Origin: Chloroflexales bacterium ZM16-3
GTDB lineage: Bacteria; Chloroflexota; Chloroflexia; Chloroflexales; Chloroflexaceae
Assembly: GCA_004138175.2 (NCBI GenBank)
Contig: RYFE02000010.1
Span: forward strand, 103,264 to 167,263
Direction of reading: 5' to 3'
DNA: 64,000 bases
Below, piece after piece: positions 24,534-32,335 of this stretch (within the stretch, counting starts at the first letter, position 1; each line of letters begins with the position of its first letter). Under the pieces are notes generated by a model. It made no database searches and was not told the origin of the DNA. It was given only the letters and a program-made list of their open reading frames with translations. Both the position numbers and the translations under genes were made by a program.

Positions 24534-25640
24534 ATGAACATCCTCCAGATCTACAAAGACTACTTCCCCGTCCTCGGCGGGATCGAGGGCCACCTGCGCC
24601 TGCTCGCCGAGGGGCTGGCCGCCCGAGGCCATCAGGTGACGGTGCTGACGAACGGGCGCGGCCGGCGCGGCGAGGTGCGCGAGATCGGCGGCGTGCGGGT
24701 GATCTACGCCGGGCGGCTGGCCACCCTCGCATCCGCGCCGGTCAGCCCGGCCCTGCTGGCCCACATGGCCCGCCAGCGGCCCGACCTCGTCCACCTGCAC
24801 ATGCCCGACCCGACCGGCGACCTGGCACTGGCGCTGGCCGGCCCGCGCGCGCCGCTGGTGGTCAGCTACCACAGCGACATTGTGCGCCAACGTCGCCTGC
24901 TCACGCTCTACGCGCCCCTGCTGCGCCGCACCCTGCGCCGGGCCGCCCGCATCATCGCCACCAGCCCGGCCTACGTGCGCAGCTCACCCTTCCTCGCGCC
25001 CCTCGCCGACAGGTGCGCGGTGATGCCCTACGGGATCGACCTGGGGCGCTTCGCCAGCCCCGACCCGGCCAGGGTCGCCGCCATCCGCGCCCGCTACCCT
25101 GGCCCGCGCACCCTCTTCGTCGGCCAGCTGCGCTACTACAAGGGTGCCGAGATGCTGGTGCGGGCCATGGCCGACACGCCCGGCCACGCCCTGCTGGTCG
25201 GCGGCGAGGCTACCGTGCGCCGGGCTGACCTGGAGCGGCTGGCGGCAGATCTCGGCGTGGCCGACCGGGTTCACCTGCTCGGCGAGCAGGACGCAGACCT
25301 GCCGGCCTACTACCACGCCGCCGACCTGCTCGCGCTGCCCTCGGTCGAGCGCAGCGAGGCATTCGGCATCGTGCAGATCGAGGCCCAGGCCGCCGGGCTG
25401 CCGGTGGTGGCCACCGAGCTAGGCACCGGCACCAGCTACGTCACCCTCCACGGGCAGACGGGCATCGTCGTGCCGCCCGCCGACCACCTGGCCCTGGCGC
25501 GGGCGATGCGCGCGATCCTGGGCAGCCCGCAGCTGGCCCGCGCCCTCGGCGAGGCCGGCCGCCGCCGCGCCCAGGCCGAGTTCAGCCTGCCGCGCATGCT
25601 CGACCGGGCCGAGGCGATCTACGCCGAGGTTACAATGTAG
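24534..25640 (+). CDS. GT4-family glycosyltransferase
   Basis: 368 residues with the GT-B fold: N-terminal GGIEGHLRLLAEGLAARGH acceptor domain and C-terminal nucleotide-sugar domain (TLFVGQLRYYKGAEMLVRAM, then SEAFGIVQIEAQAAGLPVVA, with the E-x7-E motif). It would transfer a sugar from a nucleotide donor to a lipid or envelope glycan; donor and acceptor are unknown. No ribosome site is visible and the -10 is 8 bases from the ATG, so translation is probably leaderless. Its TAG stop lies in a 28-bp palindrome. Confidence 0.9.
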   Translation: MNILQIYKDYFPVLGGIEGHLRLLAEGLAARGHQVTVLTNGRGRRGEVREIGGVRVIYAGRLATLASAPVSPALLAHMARQRPDLVHLHMPDPTGDLALALAGPRAPLVVSYHSDIVRQRRLLTLYAPLLRRTLRRAARIIATSPAYVRSSPFLAPLADRCAVMPYGIDLGRFASPDPARVAAIRARYPGPRTLFVGQLRYYKGAEMLVRAMADTPGHALLVGGEATVRRADLERLAADLGVADRVHLLGEQDADLPAYYHAADLLALPSVERSEAFGIVQIEAQAAGLPVVATELGTGTSYVTLHGQTGIVVPPADHLALARAMRAILGSPQLARALGEAGRRRAQAEFSLPRMLDRAEAIYAEVTM

Positions 25641-25664
25641 GGACGCAGCGCGCTGCGTCCCTAC
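25637..25664. repeat. Perfect 28-bp palindrome supplying a stop codon
   Basis: GTAGGGACGCAGCG is directly followed by its complement. The TAG at 25638-25640 is the stop of the glycosyltransferase. It may also form a terminating or stabilising hairpin. Confidence 0.9.
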
Positions 25665-25691
25665 GGCTCCTGTTGGATGAAGGAGTTCCAT

Positions 25692-27281
25692 ATGACCGAC
25701 CTGATCGACCGCCTGCGCACCAACCTGCGCGCCGCAGGCATCCCCGCCACCGAGGGCGACTTCGCCGGAATCGCCGAGAAGGGTTTCCTCAGCCGCGTCG
25801 CCGATGTCGAGCGGGTGATCGCCGGCCTGCCCAGCGATGACCTGCCCGACTACCTGGACGCCGGCGCGCTGCCCGCCCACGCTGGCTCCGACTCGCCGCC
25901 TGCCCAGACGCCCCAACGGGGCGTCTCTACCGATACCATCGCCGGGATCGCGGGCCAGATCCACGCCCGCGACGTCTCGCCCGTCGAGCTGGCCCAGGCC
26001 GCCCTGGCCCGCGTCGCGGCGCGCGACCCGCAGCTCAACGCCTTCCAGCTGCTGCTGGCCGAGCAGGCCATGGCCGACGCCCGCGCCGCTGAGACAGCCA
26101 TCGCCGCCGGGCAGTACCTCGGCCCGCTCCACGGTGTGCCCGTGGCCGTGAAGGATCTGCTCGACCTGGCCGGCACGCCCACAACCGCCGGCTCGAAGAT
26201 CCTGGCTGGCAACATCGCCACCCAGGACGCCACCGGCGTGGCTAGGCTGCGCGCGGCCGGCGCGGTGATCATCGGCAAGACGCGTATGTCCGAGTTCGCC
26301 TACTCGCCCGGATCGAACAACGCCCACTACGGGCCGACGGCCAACCCGCACAACCTGGAGCGCGACGCGGGCGGCTCTAGCAGCGGCTCGGCGGTCGCCG
26401 TCGCCGACGGGATTGTCTTCGCCGCCCTCGGCTCCGACACCGGCGGCTCCATCCGCATCCCCGCCGCCCACTGCGGCATCGTTGGGCTGAAGGCCACCCA
26501 CGGCCGGGTCAGCCTCGCCGGGGCCGTCACCCTCTCCTGGTCGCTCGACCACCTCGGCCCGCTGGCCCGCAGCGTCGCCGACGCCGCGATCATGCTGGAG
26601 GCCATCGCTGGCCCCGACCCGCGCGACGGGCGCACCCTCCGCCCGGCCCCGGCCTTCCGCGCCGCTGGGCTCGACGGCTCGGCCCGCGGGCTGCGCGTGG
26701 GACTGCTGGGCGACGACGGCACCGGCAGGCCCCTGGCCGACGCCGAGACCCTGGCGGGCGTCCGGCGCGGCGCCGAGGCATTGCGCGCCGCCGGGGCCAA
26801 CCTTGTCGAGCTTGACATCCCCGAGATCGAGGCGCTGCGCGTGATCAGCCCGGTCATCCTGGCCCTGGAGGCGGCCGCCTTCCACACCCCCAACCTGCGC
26901 GCGCGCCTGGACGACTACGGCGAGTTTATGCGCCAGCGCATCCTGGCCGCCTTCGTCTACGGCCCGGCCACCTTTGTGGAGGCCCAGCAGGCCCGCGCCG
27001 CGCTGCGTCGGCGCATGGCGGCGATCTTCCAGCAGATCGACATCCTGGCCCTGCCCAGCGTCCCCGACCTCGCGCCACCCCTCGGCGTGCCGACGCCCAC
27101 CACCTTCACCGGCCCCTTCAACTGCCTAGGCTGGCCCGCCATCAGCATCCCCGCCGGGCGCAGCGCCTCCGGCATGCCGCTCTCCATCCAGCTCGTCGCC
27201 CGCCCCTGGGAGGAGCATGCCCTCCTGCGCGCCGCCCACGCCGTCGAGAGCCGAAGCGATAGCACTGAGCGGAATAGTTGA
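25692..27281 (+). CDS. Amidase signature family enzyme
   Basis: 529 residues from the ATG at 25692 (AAGGAG 7 bases upstream; an ATG at 25677 lies before that site). An N-terminal helical extension (residues 1-85) precedes the amidase domain. The Ser-cisSer-Lys triad is Lys154 (VAVKDLLD), a cis-Ser at about 230 (GGSSSGS) and nucleophile Ser253 (GSDTGGSIRIPA). It hydrolyses an amide; the neighbours give no clue to the substrate, and it is not clearly GatA because gatB and gatC are absent nearby. The last residues (STERNS) come from a CACTGAG-type repeat that also gives the stop. Confidence 0.88.
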   Translation: MTDLIDRLRTNLRAAGIPATEGDFAGIAEKGFLSRVADVERVIAGLPSDDLPDYLDAGALPAHAGSDSPPAQTPQRGVSTDTIAGIAGQIHARDVSPVELAQAALARVAARDPQLNAFQLLLAEQAMADARAAETAIAAGQYLGPLHGVPVAVKDLLDLAGTPTTAGSKILAGNIATQDATGVARLRAAGAVIIGKTRMSEFAYSPGSNNAHYGPTANPHNLERDAGGSSSGSAVAVADGIVFAALGSDTGGSIRIPAAHCGIVGLKATHGRVSLAGAVTLSWSLDHLGPLARSVADAAIMLEAIAGPDPRDGRTLRPAPAFRAAGLDGSARGLRVGLLGDDGTGRPLADAETLAGVRRGAEALRAAGANLVELDIPEIEALRVISPVILALEAAAFHTPNLRARLDDYGEFMRQRILAAFVYGPATFVEAQQARAALRRRMAAIFQQIDILALPSVPDLAPPLGVPTPTTFTGPFNCLGWPAISIPAGRSASGMPLSIQLVARPWEEHALLRAAHAVESRSDSTERNS

Positions 27282-27427
27282 GCTGCTGAGTCATGGTATA
27301 CTGTCGCGACGGCGAATAACCAGGAACACGAAGACAAGATTATAGATTGTCGATTTGGCGCGATAGAATGCGGTTCGTCAGGCCGAGCTGCAAACTGCTC
27401 GGAAGCCTTGCCTAAAGGAGCACATCC

Positions 27428-27655
27428 GTGGAACTGGCCCTCTATATTGCGATCATCATCATCTGTGTGGTGCTGATCACCCTCGTGGTGATCCAGTCCC
27501 GCACCGCAGGTATGGCGAACAACGACACAAGCTCGATCTACCGCACCCGCCGCGGCCTAGAGAAGAGCCTGCACCAGGCGACGGTTGTGCTTGCGGTGGC
27601 CTTCCTGCTCCTCGCGCTGATCACGAGCCTGCCGATCTTCGGCTCCGCCGGATAA
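27428..27655 (+). CDS. secG: Preprotein translocase subunit SecG
   Basis: 75 residues, typical length. It has two membrane helices (LYIAIIIICVVLITLVVIQ and TVVLAVAFLLLALITSL) joined by a cytosolic loop (SSIYRTRRGLEK), the SecG arrangement. It helps SecYE and SecA to move proteins across the membrane. The GTG start has AAAGGAG 7 bases upstream. Two plausible -10 boxes lie upstream: TATACT at about 27298 and TAGAAT at about 27365. Confidence 0.88.
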   Translation: MELALYIAIIIICVVLITLVVIQSRTAGMANNDTSSIYRTRRGLEKSLHQATVVLAVAFLLLALITSLPIFGSAG

Positions 27656-27661
27656 GATAAC

Positions 27662-27755
27662 GGGAGGGTTTCAGGGAGGGCGTAGCCCTCCCTGGCCCTC
27701 CTCTCCTTAACGGGGGGAGGGTTTCAGGGAGGGCGTAGCCCTCCCTGGCCCTCCC
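27662..27755. repeat. Tandem pair of 40-bp GGGAGGGCGTAGCCCTCCC repeats
   Basis: GGGAGGGTTTCAGGGAGGGC-GTA-GCCCTCCCTGGCCCTCC occurs at 27662-27701 and again at 27716-27755, between secG and the binding-protein gene. Related palindromes with GTA or TAT loops lie at 43346 and 47808. Confidence 0.85.
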
Positions 27756-27767
27756 TCGTCACTATCT

Positions 27768-29438
27768 ATGGCTCGACGAATCCGCTGGCAGATCGTCATC
27801 GCGGCCCTGAGCATCCTGCTGGTCTCGGGGCTGCTCGGTCGGCTGGCGCTGCGCAACGCCTCAGTGTCCAACCCGCTGGCCGGCGGCAGCTACCGCGAGG
27901 CGGTGCTTGGCGCGCCCATCCAGCCCATCCCGCTGCTGAACGACCCGCTCGCCGACCCGGCAGGGCGCGATCTGGGCGCGCTCCTGTTCGATGGGCTGAT
28001 GCAGATCGGGGCCGACGGCCTGCTTGAGCCGGGGCTGGCTCAGTCGTACGAGATCGACCCGAGCGGCCTGGTCTACACCTTCCGGCTGCGCCAGGGCGTC
28101 ACCTGGCACGACGGCGAGCCGCTCAGCGCCGACGATGTGATCTTCACCCTGCGCTCGCTCCAGTCTACCGCTCAGCCGGGCGACCCGGCCGCAGCGCGGG
28201 TGTGGCAGGATGTGCTGGTGGATCGCATCGACGACTTCACGGTGCGCTGCACGCTCTCCGCGCCCCAGGCATCCTTCCTGAGCGCCGCGCGCGTGGCGAT
28301 CCTGCCAGCCCACCTGCTCTCGGGTATGCCCCCGGAGCAGTGGGCAGACACTGGTTATGGAAAGACCCTGGTGGGCACTGGGCCCTTCTCGCTGACCGAG
28401 CTGCGCGAGGACGGGGCCACGCTGGCGGCTAACCCGCGCTACTTCGGCGGTCGCCCCTACCTCGACACGGTGGATCTGCGCTTCATCGCCACGCCCGAGG
28501 CGGCCCTGGCCGCCCTCACCCGCAGCGATGTGCTGGCCTACGGCGAGCGGGTGGGCAGCGGCCAGAGCCTGGCGACGATCAACCTGGCCGGCAGGCTGCG
28601 CCGGAGCACGGTGCCGCTCGATGAGTACGCGGTGATGTACTTCAACCTGCGCCGCGCCCCCCTCGATAATCAGCCGTTCCGCCAGGCCCTCGCCCACGGG
28701 CTGAACAAGGACGCGCTGATCGAGCGCGCCCTGGGCGGACTAGCCGCGCCCATCGACACCCCGATCCTGCCCGGCTCCTGGGCCGCGAGCCCCGACGCCC
28801 AATGGTACAGCGCTGACCCGGCCACGGCTGAGCGACTGCTGGGCGAGCTCGGCTATGAGCCTGGGAGCGACGGGGTGCGCCAGCGCAACGGAGAGCGCCT
28901 CAGCCTCGATCTGATCGTGGACTCTGATCCGCGCCGCCGCGCCGCCGCCGATGAGATCGCCCGCCAGTGGGGCGCGCTCGGCGTCGAGGTGAAGGTTACG
29001 GAGCTGTCTGCGGCCGACCTGCTCCAGCGCCTGCGCGACCACGACTTCACGCTGGCCATCCACAGCTGGGCGCGCGTCGGCCCCGACCCCGACCCCTACC
29101 CGCTATGGCACTCGTCGCAGGGGCTGAATTACGCTGGCCTCGACGACCCCGATATCGACATTCTGCTGGAGGGCGCCCGCGCCGAGAGCGAGATCGGCTC
29201 CCGCAGCAGCGACTACACGGCCTTCCAGGAGCGCTGGATCGACCTTGCCCCAAGCATCACGCTCTACCAGCCGCTCTACGTCTTCGCCACCGATCAGAGC
29301 CTTGGCGGGGTGGGAATGGCCGAGCCGGAGAGCGCCGCCAGCCAGCTGCTCTTCGGCGCCGATGACCGCTACCGCACGATCACCCGCTGGTTTATCAACA
29401 GCTACCGGGAGATTCAGGGCGATCTGCGGTCGCCCTGA
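27768..29438 (+). CDS. ABC transporter solute-binding protein, peptide family 5
   Basis: 556 residues. The N-terminal membrane segment (IVIAALSILLVSGLLG) has no lipobox, so it is anchored or secreted. The SBP_bac_5 domain shows the family pattern (LAQSYEIDPSGLVYTFRLR, GVTWHDGEPLSADDVIFTL, then GTGPFSLTEL and DEYAVMYFNLRRAPL). Such proteins bind oligopeptides, nickel or opines for an ABC importer. No permease or ATPase genes are adjacent, so it is an orphan component. A strong terminator follows. Confidence 0.9.
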   Translation: MARRIRWQIVIAALSILLVSGLLGRLALRNASVSNPLAGGSYREAVLGAPIQPIPLLNDPLADPAGRDLGALLFDGLMQIGADGLLEPGLAQSYEIDPSGLVYTFRLRQGVTWHDGEPLSADDVIFTLRSLQSTAQPGDPAAARVWQDVLVDRIDDFTVRCTLSAPQASFLSAARVAILPAHLLSGMPPEQWADTGYGKTLVGTGPFSLTELREDGATLAANPRYFGGRPYLDTVDLRFIATPEAALAALTRSDVLAYGERVGSGQSLATINLAGRLRRSTVPLDEYAVMYFNLRRAPLDNQPFRQALAHGLNKDALIERALGGLAAPIDTPILPGSWAASPDAQWYSADPATAERLLGELGYEPGSDGVRQRNGERLSLDLIVDSDPRRRAAADEIARQWGALGVEVKVTELSAADLLQRLRDHDFTLAIHSWARVGPDPDPYPLWHSSQGLNYAGLDDPDIDILLEGARAESEIGSRSSDYTAFQERWIDLAPSITLYQPLYVFATDQSLGGVGMAEPESAASQLLFGADDRYRTITRWFINSYREIQGDLRSP

Positions 29439-29475
29439 GTCTCCCGGTAGCTGCGACAGGCAGGCACATGCCGCA

Positions 29476-29526
29476 CCGATTGTGCTGCGGCGCGGCTACG
29501 CCGCGCCGCAGCACAATCGGTTTTTT
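29476..29526 (+). terminator. Rho-independent terminator after the binding-protein gene
   Basis: A 21-bp perfect stem (29476-29496 with 29500-29520, loop TAC) is followed directly by six T residues. The T run has also become one half of the MITE target duplication. Confidence 0.9.
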
Positions 29527-29527
29527 C

Positions 29528-29641
29528 GCAATACCGCAGAAGTAACGCTGTGAAGCGTCCTGTCATTCTGAGCGAAGCGAAGAATCCCGACCGGGACCCT
29601 TCGCTTCGCTCAGGGTGACAGCGTTACTTCTGCTCTACTGC
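29528..29641. mobile_element. MITE copy 3 (114 bp) with 8-bp target duplication
   Basis: CAGAAGTAACGCTGT (29537-29551) is exactly complemented by 29618-29632. The outer ends are GCAATA/TACTGC. The interior is the GAGCGAAGCGA palindrome. It is flanked by GTTTTTTC (29520-29527 and 29642-29649). It inserted into the T run of a terminator and left that run duplicated. Confidence 0.94.
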
Positions 29642-29674
29642 GTTTTTTCTGTCTCATGACGCGGTCATGAAGAG

Positions 29675-30766
<1,092 letters not shown>

Positions 30767-30813
30767 CTATGGATGAGATTGCCAGCTTCGCTGGCAGTTT
30801 CAAACACAGATAC

Positions 30814-31608
30814 CTATCCTCGCAGGTCGCGCAGGTCGAAGACGGGGCCGTCCTTGCAGCGGGTGCGCAGGCCGTCGCGGGTGTCGATCAGGCAGGACTG
30901 GCATGTGCCGACGCCGCAGGGCATCGGGCCGGCGAGGGCGGCCTGGGCGAAGCCACGGCCCCAGCGCATGCGCCCGGCGCGCACGGCGTCGGCGGCGGGG
31001 GCGACCATGTCGTCGGTGAGGGCCAGGCAGATCTGGTCGGCCCAGGCGATCGGCGAGGCGAAGATCGGGCCGCCGGGGGCGGGCGCGCCGAGCAGGCCGA
31101 TCAGGGATGCTGGGCCGTCGGCGCTGCTCTGGTACTCCAGGTCGGGCGGGAGCAGGAAGGGCGGCGGCAGGCGGTCGGGGCCATCGGCGGCGGCGAGCAG
31201 CACCCCGGCGACGCCGCTGGATGCCGCCGCGCGGGCCAGGAAGATCAGGGCGGGCAGGGCGGCCCCGGCCCCGGCGAGCAGCAGGTTGCGCGTGCGCCCG
31301 TCGAGCGTGAAGGGCGCGCCCAGCGGGCCGAAGATGTCGATCCGGGCGCCGACAGGCTGCGCGGCGAGCCATGCCAGCCCGCGCTCGTCGGGCGCGATCA
31401 GCAGCTCGACCGTGCCGGCGGCGGAGTCGGCCCCGGCGAGGAAGACGGCCCGGCGCAGCAGCGGATCGGCGCTCTCGGGCGGGGCGCAGCGGGCCAGCGC
31501 GTAGTGGCCGGGCCGCGCTGAGCGGGCCAGCTCCGGGGCAAGCAGTGTCAGGTGGCAGAGCGCGCCAAGCTCGCGCCGCTCGATGATTGTGGGCTCGTGG
31601 TAGGGCAT
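30814..31608 (-). CDS. Dihydroorotate dehydrogenase electron-transfer subunit-like protein (PyrK)
   Basis: 264 residues with a ferredoxin-reductase-like layout: FAD-binding barrel (PGHYALARCAPPESADPLLRR), a NAD-binding half (LLLAGAGAALPALIFLAR) and a C-terminal [2Fe-2S] cluster (MPCGVGTCQSCLI, then RCKDGPVFDL). This matches PyrK, which passes electrons from the class 1B dihydroorotate dehydrogenase to NAD in pyrimidine synthesis. pyrD is not adjacent, so another flavin oxidoreductase partner is possible. A GATTGCA tandem array lies just upstream. Confidence 0.82.
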   Translation of the reverse strand: MPYHEPTIIERRELGALCHLTLLAPELARSARPGHYALARCAPPESADPLLRRAVFLAGADSAAGTVELLIAPDERGLAWLAAQPVGARIDIFGPLGAPFTLDGRTRNLLLAGAGAALPALIFLARAAASSGVAGVLLAAADGPDRLPPPFLLPPDLEYQSSADGPASLIGLLGAPAPGGPIFASPIAWADQICLALTDDMVAPAADAVRAGRMRWGRGFAQAALAGPMPCGVGTCQSCLIDTRDGLRTRCKDGPVFDLRDLRG

Positions 31609-31613
31609 AGGGC

Positions 31614-31640
31614 GATTGCAGATTGCAGATTGCAGATTGC
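31614..31640. repeat. (GATTGCA)n heptamer array
   Basis: Nearly four tandem units between the PyrK-like and Uma2 genes. The same heptamer occurs at 39013, 39477, 44679 and 47050, always intergenic or just before a start codon. Confidence 0.95.
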
Positions 31641-31648
31641 GTAGCTAG

Positions 31649-32254
31649 CTACAGCGTGGTGTCGGGGGCTCCGGCGAAGAGATCGGCCACGCGCAGCACA
31701 ACGCCATCGAGCGTGGGCGAAGCAAGGTCATCATCCTGGCCGATCAGCCGCACCTGGGCATAGTCGCCGAGCGTCGCGTCGGGCTGCCAGCACAGCAGGA
31801 TGTCACGAGTCTGTGGGCGAATGATCCAGTACTCAGGCACGCCCGCGCGGGCATAGGCATCGCGCTTGATCTCAGTGTCCTGCTCGGGGTTTGAAGGCGA
31901 CAGCACCTCGGCGATCAAATCGGGCACCCCACGGATGCGCCGGTCGGCGATGATCCCCGCGTTAGCCTGCCGAACGAGCAGAAAATCCGGCTGAACTGGG
32001 TCGCAGCCGGGCATGAGCAGGCCAATCGGCGCGACACTAAAGTAGGCTAGGCCACGATCCTCGGCGGGGATGCCGATGAGCCGCACCAGCCGCTGCACAA
32101 CCCACTGGTGAAAGAAGCTCGGGGCCGTGGTCATATAGAGCACTCCGTCGATCACCTCGTAGCGATTGCCATCGTCGGGCAGCTCCTCCCAGCGGGCGTA
32201 GCTCCACGAGGGGTCAAGGGAGCGTAGCACAAGCTCAACCGATGTGACTGTCAT
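31649..32254 (-). CDS. Uma2-family putative endonuclease (DUF820)
   Basis: 201 residues with the Uma2 pattern: YARWEELPDDGNRYEVIDGVLYM near the N-terminus, VQPDFLLVRQ with the catalytic Asp, GVPDLIAEVLSPSN with a Glu, and KRDAYARAGVPEYWII with the Lys. This is the PD-(D/E)XK nuclease-like fold. The family is hugely expanded in cyanobacteria and Chloroflexi, and its biological role is unsettled. It is divergent from priA; a TACAAT box on the minus strand near 32300 may be its promoter. Confidence 0.88.
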   Translation of the reverse strand: MTVTSVELVLRSLDPSWSYARWEELPDDGNRYEVIDGVLYMTTAPSFFHQWVVQRLVRLIGIPAEDRGLAYFSVAPIGLLMPGCDPVQPDFLLVRQANAGIIADRRIRGVPDLIAEVLSPSNPEQDTEIKRDAYARAGVPEYWIIRPQTRDILLCWQPDATLGDYAQVRLIGQDDDLASPTLDGVVLRVADLFAGAPDTTL

Positions 32255-32323
32255 CGTGCTCAGCCTCCGCTGTGCCTAGTGAATGATGTCGTCATTGTAG
32301 CACGGGAGACTCCAACTCCCTGC

Positions 32324-32329
32324 TATACT
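32324..32329 (+). promoter_or_regulatory. -10 box of priA, six bases before the start codon
   Basis: TATACT followed by GAGGCC and the ATG at 32336. Transcription would begin at or next to the A of the ATG, so the message is probably leaderless. No clear -35 is seen. Confidence 0.5.
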
Positions 32330-32335
32330 GAGGCC

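Noticed and set aside
25419..26885. 488-codon minus-strand open frame opposite the amidase
   Set aside because: Gly/Arg/Ala-rich shadow of the amidase gene, whose catalytic triad is clear on the plus strand.
27360..27427. tRNA-like fold upstream of secG
   Set aside because: CCGAGCTGCAAACTGCTCGG makes a single hairpin but no cloverleaf, TpsiC arm or CCA context is present.
31649..32254. Uma2 protein as a defence-system nuclease
   Set aside because: The family is very common in Chloroflexota and cyanobacteria and no partner defence gene is adjacent; there is nothing here beyond the nuclease-like fold.
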